DNA from: Haliotis asinina
Taxonomy: Eukaryota; Mollusca; Gastropoda; Lepetellida; Haliotidae
Direction: 5' to 3'
Length of the DNA stretch: 64,000 bases
Assembly: GCF_037392515.1 (NCBI RefSeq)
Contig: NC_090288.1
Coordinates: 7,557,501-7,621,500 of the forward strand
In this document: piece by piece, positions 35,710-48,289 of the stretch
How positions within the stretch are numbered: position 1 is the stretch's first letter
Layout: each line of letters begins with the position of its first letter
The notes under the pieces: generated by a model
What the model was told of the DNA's origin: nothing
Databases searched by the model: none
Seen by the model: the letters and a program-made list of their open reading frames with translations, nothing else
Translations under genes and position numbers: made by a program

Positions 35710-37830
35710 TTTTATCTCAGCAGTTCAACATTTTTGTACATTTTGTCTTCATGATAAAATTCGTACATACACATTTCGCACATTATCAGTTGTAACTGAA
35801 GACATAATTAATATGCATAAATGCTTTGTTCATATATATATATAATTTATATTGTTTTTATATATACATAAATAATAATTATTCCAACACAGGGACACTA
35901 ATCAGGTCTGAAACATGGCCCCCTTGAATTTGGAATGAATGAATGGTTTATTCTCATGAAGATCACAATAGTAACGTAGAGCAATATGCAAATGTACAAG
36001 TTTGTTTTATGGGAGTATACGCAGTCCGGGTTTCACAAAGTTGCTTATTTTCAACAGAAGTGCCTTGGGTAATTACAATAATAGTTTCGTACAAATGAAT
36101 TTTTTAACATCTACCTGTTTCTATAGGGTGTTTATGGTTACAAGTTCTAATATAGCTAATGAACTTAATGTTTACTAGTGCGTATGCTATTTTGCAATGA
36201 GGGAACCATGTCTACATTCTTTATACTCAGGGACAATGACAAGTAATCATTTGAATAGGCTTAGCTCAATTTAGCTAATGTAATGCGAGTTCACTCAAAT
36301 TAGGTTCTAGAAATCGAGTTCACTCAAAATAATTTGGTGCCATGTAATTACTGAATTGGAAGTGTGCCAAACTCTCATGTCTCCAAAATGAGACTATGGG
36401 TGGCAAATAATCGCTGAAGACAGACTATAGCTGGCAAACTAGCGGACCATTACTCGTAACCCATTATCGTCACATCAGCTGTCCGGCAAAGTAGGGAATG
36501 ACCAAACATTACAGTTTATCTGGGTTGTATTTGAGTAACCAGTCCTTAACGAGCTTAATTTCTCATTCATAATTACTTGTAATGATTGCCCGTGTTTTCA
36601 GATGCTTCTAGGGATTTGTCATCCGCAAACAGTCTGGCTGAGCAGTTTAATAATGTATTTTGTTCATACAAGAACGTTGTTTGAAAACCCTGTGGGGCTT
36701 CGGCTTGTAGTGTTGTCAAAACTAGATAAAACTGGATTGCGTACTTTTGTTTATATAACTAGCAAGCCAATTTTGTAAATTACATATAACACCATACATA
36801 TCCAATTTCAGTAAAAACCCTCTCTGCAAGAGACACAGCCAGAATGTTTCAATATTATTAATTTTCTTCACAAAACACCATACAATAGGTTTTTGTCATC
36901 AAGCGAAGTACATATATTGTGGTAAATCTCAATATAGTTGATGTACAGTAGAATGGCCTCGCTGGAAAACAGCCTGATATTTGTATAACAATTTGTTATA
37001 GAAGCGCATAAAGAAACATCTGTCTACAAGAAAATGCGACATCATCCTTCCTTCTATTTTAGATAGAATTTTAGATGACAATGTAAAAGAGTTTTTTAGT
37101 GAATGTTGAGCAAATTCACCTATCCCTTTTTTTTTGTTCCACGGACCCAACGTGAAGTATCTGCGTGCAGACTCGATTGGAGCTTGTTTTTGTAATGACT
37201 ACTGTCATAGGGAAAATGACTAAAGACAGGGAAAGATGTACCTGAATGTTACAATTCAGCTTATACAAAGTAGGTCACGGGCCTATTGACGGCTGTCAAG
37301 TAATCTTTGTCCCTTTGCTTAATGTAGTGAAATCTGTAGTGACAAAATCTAGGCTGACGAAGCGGCCTGGGCTGTATCAACAAGAACTGGCTGTCTTTTT
37401 GGTGCATTGTATGTCTAAAAGATTACAGTAGTTAAACGAAATATGGACCACTCACCCTGATTAATTATAAAAATCTACAATCACACGTACATGTAAAGTG
37501 GACTTCAAACCAGAAAGTGACTAAAGTAACGAATGAATACAGAGTTTTGTTCAGTATAAACGTCAAAGGCCTATAAAACAAACTAAATTAGCTGAAGTAA
37601 GCTCACTTAAAAGTGACAGGATTTATGTTTACAGCTGCAGCTCTAGTTTCATGTATATATTTTAAAAAAATTACAAACATTTATGACGATATTTTTTTGA
37701 ATGCAGATATTTCGTATTGGAAAGGCAATAATCAATACATTTTATCTATTAAGAAATACCAGACATTTATAATTATAAATCAAGACACATCTATTCGATG
37801 AAAGCACATACCACTTGAAGGTTTGGCACC
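35710..37830 (-). mobile_element. LINE-derived block II
   Basis: Minus-strand translation from about 37,130 downward gives YKYQAVFQRGHSTVHQLY, then GVICNLQNWLASYINKS and ADDKSLEASENTGN in neighbouring frames, which are successive reverse-transcriptase blocks (template grip, palm helix, catalytic ADD). The same material recurs in block III (60,440-62,290) and partly in block I. The part from 37,200 to 37,830 is shared by all three blocks. Frame is broken throughout. Confidence 0.65.
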
Positions 37831-37835
37831 CGTTA

Positions 37836-38620
37836 ACAGTCACCTCCCCGTGGTGTTGCTGGGTAACGTTAAGAACTGTTCAGCCCTCCGTGTGGACCCG
37901 GAGGAATATTTGGTCCACCAATCTGTTTGTCATGGGTTGCGCCCCTTTAACTTTGCCTAGAGTCTTATGCCCAGAAGGCGATGTTTCGTGGGCCAATGTA
38001 CAATGGGATTTTGATGTACTAGGAATAACGCTTAATCCGAACTAAATATCCTCTGGGTAATTAACACGAGAAAAAGACTAGAAACTTTTAACAGAACTCG
38101 AGGGAATTAGAGGAAAGGAAATGTGGCATTAACTGTTGTTAAAACTTTAGCACTTTCATCATTGGTGCATATATTCACTTCACTCCCAAGTCCTCAAAGG
38201 GACCTCATTGACAAACAAATTAAATGATATTTTTAAAAATTCATCTGACATGATAAGCAGGATAATATAAAGCGAATGACGCTAGAAAATATGAAGGGGG
38301 AGTCAGAATGGTTAATGTAGAGGTAACCATAAACCCATTAAAACTATCAGTATTAAATAGATATCTTCCAAATAGAAACAGTACTAGCCCTAGTAACTTT
38401 CCATCTAAGGGAACATTTCTGCTTGAAGCCAATATTGAAAATTATGAATATTACAAATGCCTTTTGAAGAGATGTGTTGGCGGCATGGGGAATATTTAAA
38501 AAACACATGCAAACAATTTTACAGATATCAATCACGTCTTATATGAACCCCCATGGTTTAATCATCTATTTCAAAAAGCAAGTTTATTATGTTACAAGAG
38601 TGTATTTTCTGTAATTTGTA
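37836..38620 (+). mobile_element. L1/Tx1-like LINE C-terminal remnant joined to a LINE 5'-like segment
   Basis: From about 37,990 the frames read WDFDVLGITLNPN, LALSSLVHIFTSLPSP, KRMTLENMKG and MVNVEVTINPLKLSVLNRYL, the thumb and post-RT region of L1/Tx1-like LINEs. The first 170 bp (GGACCCGGAGGAATATTTGG, CATGGGTTGCGCCC, TATGCCCAGAAGGCG) instead match the start of the LINE at 49,948-50,340. Two different parts are thus fused without the middle. Confidence 0.6.
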
Positions 38621-38698
38621 TTGCTATTGATTGAGTGATAGTTATTATTGGCTCACAATGTTTAGAGGTGAAAGTGATAGTCAATATGGTTCGCATTT

Positions 38699-39214
38699 TG
38701 TATCATCGGTAATAGTGTTTTAGCGGCGCGCCTTTAAGGTAACGTTTTAGAGTTGCCTCCCTTTGGTGTGTTTTGTCTGTTAGTAAACACACGGGTCGAT
38801 CGCGAAGATTCCATACTTTGGTGGAATGCTGAAGAATCAGTGACTGGATATAAAGGCTGGTTGTGATGACGACAAACACGGACTTACATTGGAGTTGTGT
38901 CATCATTCGGCCTATTCACACCTGTGTGCCTTTTCTTCTGATTATCAACATCGAGAGACATCCAAGACAGACCGCTTGCTGCGTAACTTTTAGTAGAGCT
39001 GTCTCTCATTCTCACTGAAACCAAAGACTTTGTTGAGTTGATATTATATTTGTGATCCTTTACTTTAGATTTGACTCAGTTGCACTGTACGAGAAACATC
39101 AACTGTGAGTCATTGTATCTTGCTTTTTGGTCATATATTATACGTGTCTGTGTTATATTATGGTTCATAGGGGATTTCATTTACCTTTTGTCACGCCAAA
39201 TCATTAACCGTAAC
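38699..39214 (+). mobile_element. Possible solo LTR
   Basis: TGTATCATCGG start and CCGTAACA end, a TATA-like GGATATAAAGGC at about 38,850, and a downstream 5'-untranslated-like segment. No target duplication found and no copy elsewhere in the window, so this is weak. Confidence 0.22.
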
Positions 39215-39929
39215 AAGTTCTAAGGCACAAGTATCATAAAAGGATGTTCCCAACAGGCCAAGTTCAAAGCCGTATAATCTGAATACGGTCGGGATTTATC
39301 ACATCATGGGGATCATTTTGATGTATAGTTCTTGTATTCACCACGTATGTTGAAGCACTCTCCTATATCTAGAGACACTACAGATTTTGCAGCCAACATA
39401 TGGTTCTTTTGATGCATTATTGTACAGGGTTCAATCCAGGCATCAGCAAATGCCACAGGATCAACTGGGCACGGACTATGATTGTAAATACCATTTTCAA
39501 CAGCTACATCTGTGAATGCTCAAACCAAACTGAAGTTGGCAATGAGGCCAGTCTTACATGACATATTCCACACTGTCATTAACAATCTCAACGATTGCAT
39601 GGTTTGTGCTGTCGGTTTTCATTCTGCAGAGGTATTTTAGAGATACCCGTTTTGCTCGATGGTAAGAGGCATTTCTGAACACCGATCTAGAATCGCTGGG
39701 GTTGTAGTTGTTACCAGTATCTTATAATTGTTATGGTGAATAATTTGCCGTGAAAAGTCCTATTCTCAAAGCTCTAGTCTGAATACGGCTAAGCTCATTA
39801 ATATGGCCGCTACAGACAAGTCTTCATAAGATTATAGCCTTGTAAAGCATAACATAATTGATATATCAGCACCAAGCTTCATTTTGAAATACATTTATAT
39901 AGAGTGATAACCTTTTTACATGCTATGAA

Positions 39930-40030
39930 TACACAATGCCAATGTGCGCTTGCCATTAGGTGTGTGTTCGAATCCCGGATGGAACTCATCGCAACAAAAG
40001 TACTAGAAACTTTGCTGAGAAAGTATGGCA
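39930..40030 (+). repeat. tRNA-derived SINE fragment
   Basis: GTGTTCGAATCCCGGATGG matches the B box of a tRNA gene (GGTTCGANTCC). The following GTACTAGAAACTTTGCTGAGA also follows the B box at 61,270-61,370. No A box or cloverleaf is present, so it is not a tRNA gene. Confidence 0.55.
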
Positions 40031-40128
40031 TGTATGGCAGTGCTACTGCAGATGGTACTGTCGGTCGTCAATTTTGATAAGTTGCTTCATTGCTCTCAAT
40101 ACTAGTCATCACTGGACATCTATACAAT

Positions 40129-40640
40129 TAGATAGATAGATAGGATATTTATATAGCGCACATATCCATGCACTAGTGCATGCTCAAGGCGCTGGTATTT
40201 TCTCCGATCACTGGATGTCAATCTCAACAGCACATCGTATTTCCATCTTAACTCCCTGGGGAGTATACAACTCTTGCCACCACTAAGCGCATCCAGTTTA
40301 TTGTGGCTCACTCATCCTAACGAGGTACCCAATTGACAGCTGGGTGGACTGGGACACATAGTCACAGAACCTTTTCCAAGTTTACTGCACGTTGCTGTAC
40401 CCGCAACTAGGTGTATGTACGTGTTCATTTGGTCACCCTCTGGTCATATACCAACGGATTCGTGGGTTCTTTTAAGTGCACAGGGTTGTGTACTGTACGC
40501 TAGGGGTTGTGACAACACTGAAAGAGTCTGTACACAATGTTGACTCCAAGGTTTTTACACCCGGTCACAGGTGGGCTCAATCCCGACACCTCAACCTCGC
40601 TGGATCACTAGCCTAGCGCCTTAGCCAGCTCGCCCACAGC
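40129..40640 (+). repeat. Dispersed repeat, longest copy (GATAGATAGATAGG start)
   Basis: It begins with a GATA run and TATTTATATAGCGCACATATCC, passes through GCTCAAGGCGCTGGTATTTTC and GCTGTACCCGCAACTAGG, and ends near CTCGCCCACAGCGCC. Partial copies are at 31,815-32,110 and 59,425-59,625. Non-coding. Confidence 0.7.
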
Positions 40641-42428
40641 GCCCCCATTATATTATAGATATATGTGTGTTATGTGTTATCAAAGAACACATGATACATT
40701 ATATGGTCTGGTGTGATGGAGGGGAAGTTGCGCGCTAGTTTTCTCAATGATCTGAACAAATGTGGAGCGTGCTGAAGCCGAAAGGGGCAAACCATTTTAT
40801 GCCATTAATAAATTCCGTAAGTGAGGAATCATAGACTTTAAGAGCATCAGCAAGGGTACTGACAAATGTTCTGGAACACAAACATTGTAAGGGTGATGTG
40901 AATCAGCTGGGATCGTGTCAAAACCACACAAATTACGTAAGCTTCGGGGTAGAATAGGTCAGTACTCTGTGAACGCCCTGATATCGTTCGCTTGAGAATG
41001 AATTTTCTCAGGGTAATGAAGGAGAAGCGCGAGGAAGGGTTCGAGCCATTTTACTTGGACGAGATCTGGGTCAATGCCCCGCAACTGCCAGCAGTCAGTG
41101 GATAACCGATGGGGGTGATAAGGGGCCACGTAGAGCACTGCCTCTAGGGAAAGGAGAGCGACTAATCATTCTCCATGCTGGTTGCTCCAGCAAAAGATTT
41201 CTCCCAAGTCAAAGGCTGTTTCGTTTCTGCGGTTTCACGGTTTTCCGTTTTCAATGATGATAGTTTCTTAAACAACTATTTTGGTGGAGTCCAAAATATG
41301 TTCAAAGATAAGAATGCTGTTGGATATTAGTATATGATAAACACGTGCACTATATATATTTATGTGGCAGTTTTGTACACTGATAAAATGTGCAATTCAT
41401 CGGTCCATTTCTGACTCAAACGGATTGTAGTACATGAATTTCTTTCCGCGACTGTGTAAGTAATAACTTAGCGACACGTTTGCGTGTTTGATCCCACATC
41501 GTAAGTGTACCCAATGGAAGATCTGACGAAGACCAGTAGTTTAACATCCGTATATTCACATCCACGCGTCATACTGAAGACCAGGGTTCGACTTCCCACA
41601 TGAGTAGAATGAGTACAGTCTATTTGTGGAGTCCTCTGCCGTGACATTACTGGAATATTGCTGAAAGCGGTGCAAACCCAACGTGCCTACTCACTTTAAA
41701 TCGCCTTCTGTGTAATACAGACAAAACGGTACACTAAATTTGGTAAAAACAAACTTCATGAAACTTAAAGTATTCCACTTCGTGATTTCACAAACAGGAT
41801 GTTTGTAACTTTGTTCATTCAGTTAGAGAGGTAGAGGTAGAGAATAGATTGTCAGCATCTAACTAACGGGATTGGGCGGACTGGCTCGTTGACTTGGGTT
41901 GTCGCCTGTCATTGTTCCTTGCGCAGAGCGATCACAATGATGTTAAGCATGGAGGTGTGAGGTTCATAGATGAATGTTTACAGTCCTTCATAAATCCGGA
42001 ATATTGCTCAAGAAATGCATATGTAAAATTCACATTCAGTTGCTCTGCTGCTGTTATTAGTAGCAGCTGTCCAAAGTTTAGATGAAAATTGTGAAAGCGA
42101 GATGAATGTTATTCCTGTATAGAGTAGTGGCTTGATGTTTTCCCCTTCACTTGTGTTTTACGAGAGCTTCTTTTCACTCCAAATCAAAGAGAAATGTTGG
42201 AAGCTTCTGAAGCTGCAAAACTATTTTTCGTGTATTTTACAAACTATGATTGAGATAATTTATGTACTTTCCGATACAAGCGATTATGACATGTTAGTTT
42301 ATGTGACACATCAATTACCTTACCAATAACGTCAACTTTAAAAGAATGAAAACACGAACACTAAAGCCAGGTAGGTGTTCGTCAAGGTGTGACAGCAACG
42401 TGCAGGCAGCTAAGTCATAGAGGGATTC
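40641..42428. other. 3' flank of lectin copy 3, no gene
   Basis: From about 41,460 onward it aligns with 26,155-27,190, the 3' flank of copy 2 (shared TGTTTTACAAACTATGAT and AAAGAATGAAAACACGAACA). This fixes the left limit of the duplicated unit. From 40,641 to 41,450 I see nothing I can assign. Confidence 0.45.
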
Positions 42429-42880
42429 ATCCTCTGAAGTGAGTAATTTAATATTTAATGAGTGAGTGAGTTTAGTTTTACGCCACACTCAGCAATATTC
42501 CAGCTATATGGAGGCGGTCTGTAAATACTCGAGTCTGGACCAGACAATCCAGTGACCAACAACATGAACATCGATCTGCGCAATTGGCAACCGATGACAT
42601 GTGTCAACCAAGTCAGCGAGCCTGACCACCTGATCCCGTTAGTCGCCTCTTACGACAAGCACAGTTGCCTCTTATGGCAAGCATAGGTTGTTGAAGGCCT
42701 ATTCTCCCCCGGGACCTTCACGGGTAAATTTAATATTTAAAGTCACATCGGCAATATGTTAGCCATATGGTGGCGAGAACATATTTGTCATTGGATTGGA
42801 ATATGTGTATGTTATAAAACCTGTCAATGAAGTAAAGCAACTAGAATATGACAACTTGAATTAAAACTAGCAGGTACCAT
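42429..42880 (-). mobile_element. Small SINE-like element with a full SINE nested in it
   Basis: The outer element is the longer form of the 76-bp element at 26,001 (GTCACATCGGCAATATG, GGTGGCGAGAACA, ACTAGAATATGACAA). Inside it, 42,457-42,726 is a full-length copy of the larger SINE, from TGAGTGAGTGAG to GGGACCTTCACGGGT, bracketed by AATTTAATATTTAA on both sides, a 14-bp target duplication. It lies just beyond exon 3 of copy 3. Confidence 0.8.
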
Positions 42881-42974
42881 GGGTCACCCGCTGAAGAGTG
42901 AGATGATCCCTAACGTTGCCTGTTCCGTGAATTCTGTAGTGGCAGGACAAACTACACAGTCATTGCACATTATG

Positions 42975-43213
42975 TCAGTTGATCCAAAGGTCTTTTTGAC
43001 AGACGTACCATTTACGCTCTCGTCCTCGTCTGTCGTGCCACCGATATGTCATGTCACCACCGTGTGCGGTGATGTAATCTTTGCCATCAGTATCATTTGT
43101 CGGGTAACCTGGCGCCCATGCGAAGTAGGTCATGGGTCGGCCATCGTGAAGTATCCATTTTCCTTCATTTGCAGCATCTGACCCATCGAAGAAGTAGTTT
43201 CTTTTCAGAGCTC
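42975..43213 (-). CDS. Lectin copy 3, exon 3 (C-type lectin domain, second half)
   Basis: Terminal exon. Acceptor CTTTCAG at 43,214; the phase-1 frame gives residues 167-244 and a TGA stop at 42,975. It contains FFDGSDAANEGKWILHDG, TYFAWAPGYPTND, RWHDRRGRERKWYVCQK. The C-type lectin framework is clear: a WIG-like region, an E/Q-P-N position occupied by YPTND, WHD for WND, and the last framework cysteine at residue 237. The inner disulfide pair is missing at both positions (a tyrosine at about 212 and arginine at about 228), so loss was concerted. Sugar binding cannot be predicted. Confidence 0.75.
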
Positions 43214-43997
43214 CTGAAAGATTTAAACAAGCACTTTGAGTATATGTTTGTCTTTTGAAGTGAAAGTTATTACTTTTAATAAATGAATTCAGCTTTAACT
43301 GACAAAATGAAAGATGAATTTGGACACGACCCAGATAGTAAGAGTCCAATGACATGTAATCTACTAAGATAACATTCACGGGGGACTTTGGGGGAGGTAG
43401 TGAGTGTGGGTTGTCTGCCGAAATGTCGCGACAAATACCGATACGTGTCATCTGAGAGGCATTTCTGTTGATACACACTGTGAGCTGAGTTTCTTTTACA
43501 ACAAACCTCGCCGTACACAGATCCAGATTCACAGAGGTTGAGTTAACCAATTCCAATAAATCTTCGTGAGAATGAACAGGGAGAAAACGATGCAGTGATG
43601 AATATTCTGCCTTGAAAGTGTCTTAGTAATACCCCGAGAGGCAATCAGTTACACTGACTAACTTGTTATCAAAGTTCATGAGAACTTTCCAAGAATGTTA
43701 ATCTTCGAGAGACGGATTTGGAGGATGATTTGCTTTACCCCTCGCAACAAGGATAATTGAAACAAGAACAATTTTAAGAGATATGAAACAGAAAGAGTCC
43801 GATTAATCATGTCACCTTGACGTTTTCCTTACCAGAAAATATTCCATCACATTTATGAATAAAACCAAAGATATTTTTCTTTTACGGTTTCGGTGGTTGC
43901 CGAGGGATGTTTGTAGTTAATAAATTAATTGACTAACAGTATGGATTTGATGTTGATTGTCACTGATGGATGGATAAGAAGAGAAACATTTACAAAC

Positions 43998-44177
43998 CTG
44001 ATGACGATTTGATCTGCTTGACGATGTGGTTCTGCTTGTCCTCGCTGTCAATAACAACAAAGTGTTCTCCTCTTGACGTACAGTCAGCTAGACCACCGTC
44101 GCGACGGGCTATGATGAGACGAAGTTGGTAGCAGAAGTTGAGGAGGCGTTTGTGGACGTATTCAAGTGGACAATCAC
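43998..44177 (-). CDS. Lectin copy 3, exon 2 (C-type lectin domain, first half)
   Basis: A 180-bp exon, phase 1 at both ends, with acceptor GTGTATTTTAG and donor CAG|GTTTGTAAAT. It encodes about residues 106-166: DCPLEYVHKRLLNFCYQL, DCTSRGEHFVVIDSEDK, NHIVKQI, the opening strand-helix of a C-type lectin-like domain with its two N-terminal cysteines (108 and 121) and the framework cysteine at 138 that pairs with the one in exon 3. Joining exons 1, 2 and 3 gives 316+180+239 = 735 bases, exactly 245 codons with the stop, without an internal stop. That arithmetic is the main support for the model; extra exons in the long introns cannot be excluded. Confidence 0.76.
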
Positions 44178-44559
44178 CTAAAATACACAATACCAGTTAT
44201 ATCTATACACATGGGGAAAAAGTAGCACAAAACACCTGTCTTTTAACTTCTAAAGATCTATTTACTTTAAAATCATAAGAATGTTCCTATGATTATTTTG
44301 TACCTTGAGGCGCACCATGCATTACATTTATGCACGTGCTACGATTGAAGGCAAGCAGTCACGCGCAGCATATGTTGTCAGTAAGGAAATATGTTTCGAT
44401 AAACTGTTTAGTGAGTAACTTGAAACATCGATTGATTGTAGGTAAGCAGATAAGGAGATCCTCATTTAGCAACTGCTCAAAGTATTGACGTATTGGTATT
44501 CCCTTGGGAAACATTCTTGTGATAAAGCCCCTGCACTATATACGGAATGATGATGTGTT

Positions 44560-45250
44560 ATTTGGGGCTATTGCAAAATGATACTGGTTGTCATCCATCG
44601 ACTTTCAACCGATTGGCAAGAACAAACATGAGAAAACTATTGCCACTGAGGATCATTCGCTTTCAGCTCGACCACGAGTGACAATTACTTCCGAATTTTT
44701 GAATTATTTGTCAGTTGTGGCAAATAATAAACGCTGCATAAAGTTTTGAAAACAACTGAAAAGTCGCATCACAATTAAATGTGATGAAAATAATTGGTTT
44801 ACATAAATGAAAGATCATTTAAAATTCTTCCGATTGTCAAATTTTATTCGATCACGATGGTACACATTTTCCTTGAAGCTCATGATAGTTTGTCATGTGA
44901 AACATGTTTGACCATTGATGTGTTATCAGATACCACGGACCACGAGGAAATTATTAAAACAAATTCTGATAATGAAAGAGAATTCATGAAGAATGCACAT
45001 TCCCTTGTTGATCATTGATAAATTATGCATTCAGTTTGATATTTCCCTCTGATTGGAATGCTTGTTTACCGGGGTTTATCCGTGGTAATAATAATCAGAT
45101 TGTGTGCTTTTATAACATACGTAGACATGAATATAGCCGCAATACAAACTTGCCAGAATGTTATTATTATTACTGGCACCAATCCATAAACAGAGAACTA
45201 TGTCTGATCTCAACAACTATCGAAGATTTCCATGTTAAGTGTCAAATGGA
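44560..45250 (+). mobile_element. Fossil LINE piece, copy 3 of 3
   Basis: Best preserved of the three shared fossils, with HSLVDH and FPSDWNACLPGF-like segments around 44,990-45,090 that resemble the start of a LINE reverse transcriptase. Frames at 44,794-45,018 and 45,015-45,422 are parts of it and not genes. Confidence 0.5.
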
Positions 45251-45277
45251 ATATATAGAGATTAATACACGAGCGAA

Positions 45278-45346
45278 TGTGTCATATTGTTTTTACGAAA
45301 CGTGTGTCAGAGAAAAACGACACTCGTTTCGTAAAAAACAAGACAC
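45278..45346. repeat. Long hairpin, ~29-bp stem
   Basis: GTTTTTACGAAACGTGTGTC is followed after about 8 bases by GACACTCGTTTCGTAAAAAAC; the outer bases also pair with a few mismatches. It is present only in copy 3, beside the shared fossil LINE. A tiny MITE or a small-RNA hairpin are both possible. Confidence 0.6.
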
Positions 45347-45349
45347 ACT

Positions 45350-48285
45350 CTCTAGTTTGTTAATTTCTTTATTATCCATTTGTATCCAACTTTGTATTTC
45401 TAAACAACTCCACGTAAAATGAATTCAGCTTCTGTCGCTTGACGTAAAGGTCAAGGTCGCGTAAGAATACAGCGATACGGCACTATGAACGTAAACTCAG
45501 AGCGCGACATATTGAGTAGCTACTCTTGCACGAAGACAAAAAATACAAACATAGTTTGAATTTTGATGTGGAATGTCCCACATGTGTACGACCTGCATTG
45601 GGATGTCAGATTTATTTAGGACAAATTGCCTATGACGGAACGATTGAAGATGCGCGACGTGAGCATGGAAACATGGCAGGCTGATTTCCGGTCGAAGACA
45701 ACAGATTTCTCTTCTCCAGTTTTGTGCATCAGAGAGGCGTAAATGATTGTTCACACTCTGTTCATTTTTATGTACAGGCACTTGAATGATTTGCGTTGGA
45801 GCTACGTCATTGTCTTGAATGAAATGTTTGCGGGCACTGTGATTAGTTAGCCGTTTCTCGCCATTGACGTGTGGTCCACTTGTTATCGAGCCGAGTATAT
45901 TTTGACCTTTTCTTGAAATCTCGTATTAATAAACACGGTGTCTGTGAAAAATTGTTTGTTTGTATCGATTTGTGTTTGATAGCATTTCATTGGTTTGTTC
46001 TCGTAGTAGCGAGACTGAACAGTCGTAGTAAATTTGTAGTATAAGTTATGAATGAAAAAAGTAGTTCCACATTCCAATGGGGTCATGGAGGTCATGGTCG
46101 GATAACTGACCAATGAAATTCGTTTTAGGGTTTATTACACGTGTGCAACATATTATTTTTTATGTACTCCGTTATGTTTCACTGTATGGATAATAAATAC
46201 ACTTATGTTCTTCAAAGGAGACTGTGTAGCTGGAGGGGGTTTAATGATTTACTTAACGAAGTATTCCAGCATAAATAATAAATTTACAATCTATTCTTTA
46301 CTTCATAAGTACTTGTGTAAAGTGAACCATCGGTTTTTTATGTTAAGGCTGGGTGGGACAGCTCAGGAATGACCAGCGAGTCCTAACTTGACACACAGAA
46401 GGAAGCGAGCTATTTTGTTCCATTGGAAAGGTCTCGAGTGTGCCATTGTGTTCACTTGTTCACCGGGTCACAAACTGTCTCTGAAAATTTAATTACTGCA
46501 TTTTGAAAGAACTGCATTTGTTCAACGATGGGTAAATAGATAAATATTTTATCATTTGAAGTTTAATTTGATAACAGATTGTTAGTGGTTGTATCCGCAA
46601 TGAGGATTAAAGTAATGTGCAATTATTGTCATCCTGACAGGTTACGTAAGTCCCAAAACTCTCAAAGTAAATTTCAAACTTACCAGGATTTTCAGGATTT
46701 TTGTGATTTTAATTGTGGCTAAATTTGACTACAATCCCCAGCTGCTGAAGTCATGATGTAAATCCAACTAGGTTCTGCAAAGTCCTCATGGTCAATTGTA
46801 TGACCAACCTTCAGTTGCAGGTGATCTACAAACCGTTCTTATACTGTATTGTTGTCTCGGGATATACGTTTATGATAACGTACAATTTTAAATCAAGAGC
46901 TGTGATATTCTAGTAGTTTTGCTATCCTTCGATGACAAGTTTTTACATTACACATTTATTGATTTGAATATTGATATAAACCATTCTTGTCACGATATGG
47001 CTGCAATATTGTCGATGTGGCGTTACATTTTAATGCACTCACCTACGCATTCACTCCAGCTATATGACGGTTGTTTGTTAATAATTGAGTCTGGGCAGAC
47101 TAGTGATCATCAGCATGAGCATCGATCTACGTAATAGGAACTTTGTCATTGAAAATAATGAGTATATCTTCTTTTTGAATTGCCTTTTCATGTAAAATTA
47201 CATGGTTTTAAATTTAATCACTAGTTTTAAATATATATTTGTGATAGACACAGATATCATAGCCCTTCACCCCCATTTTATTTTGTAATTTACCCGTGAT
47301 TGTTATCAAAGCTTACATACATCTTTGCATATTCTAATACTTCTCCGTACGGACTAAGAGTAACAAATGATCAAAAATGCAAATTCAGCCTAGGAAATTG
47401 AGAAATAACGCGATGATAAAAATCCCTCGAAATCGGAGTTCAAACGATCAACTTAAGCACCCAGCTGGGGTGAAAAGTGGTTTCAACTCATCTTCAATTC
47501 CAACTTCTTTAATCTCATAAAACCACAATTGATGGTACAAGAGCAAAGAATATACAATATTTACAATGTACGCAAGGAGAAATGTACATGCGTCATGGTG
47601 ATGAGTTAGTTACAATTTATACAGGTGAGACGTAAAAAGTGGTAAACATTTTCAAGTCATAGTGACAGGGGAGATTAATTGCAGACTGAAAAGTACACAT
47701 GTCAAGTGTAAAAATGACAGGCGACATGGCCTAGTTAAGTGTTGCTAAATTGGCCCAACTGTGATACTTGTGAGGGATAAATGATTTTCTGAAAGAATTA
47801 AGTGATACCTTGAAAAGATAATGGAATTCATCACCAACTTAATTAGTTACATAGTTTACATAACCTTTACATCATGGGTATATTCTGCCATCTGTCGGTT
47901 TCGATTAGGTTTAGATTTGATGTTTCTTAATTTAGGGTTATATATGTGCTCACATGCATAAGAGACGCAAGTGTTTTAACAAATAGGAAACAAACTCGGA
48001 ATTTGGAGAAGCCTGATGGCGGTATCAATATTTTTGTTGCGTTTTTGAAGGTAAAAGCACTTCAATAAAAGGAATCGCAAAAGCGCACAAATGAATGAAC
48101 ATGTGGGTATCATGCACACACTTCTCGTGACATCAGACATGCACGAATTGTAACCGCCATTGGTGGGCGTGACACTGCACAAAAGATGGGTCTATCATTC
48201 CTTGTTTAACAATGACACATTTAACTCAAACTGAAAGGAACCAGGCCATCAGAAATTTAAAACAACCGCTCTGATGACCACTTTA
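45350..48285. other. Intron 1 of lectin copy 3, no gene
   Basis: It holds a dispersed repeat at 46,790-47,050 and a SINE fragment at 47,030-47,140 (ACTCCAGCTATATGACGG, CATGAGCATCGATCTACG). The frames at 45,497-45,781 and 45,883-46,113 (minus) have no recognised domain. From about 47,150 to 48,285 nothing is recognised; the missing end of the Polinton could lie here. Confidence 0.4.
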
Positions 48286-48289
48286 TCTA

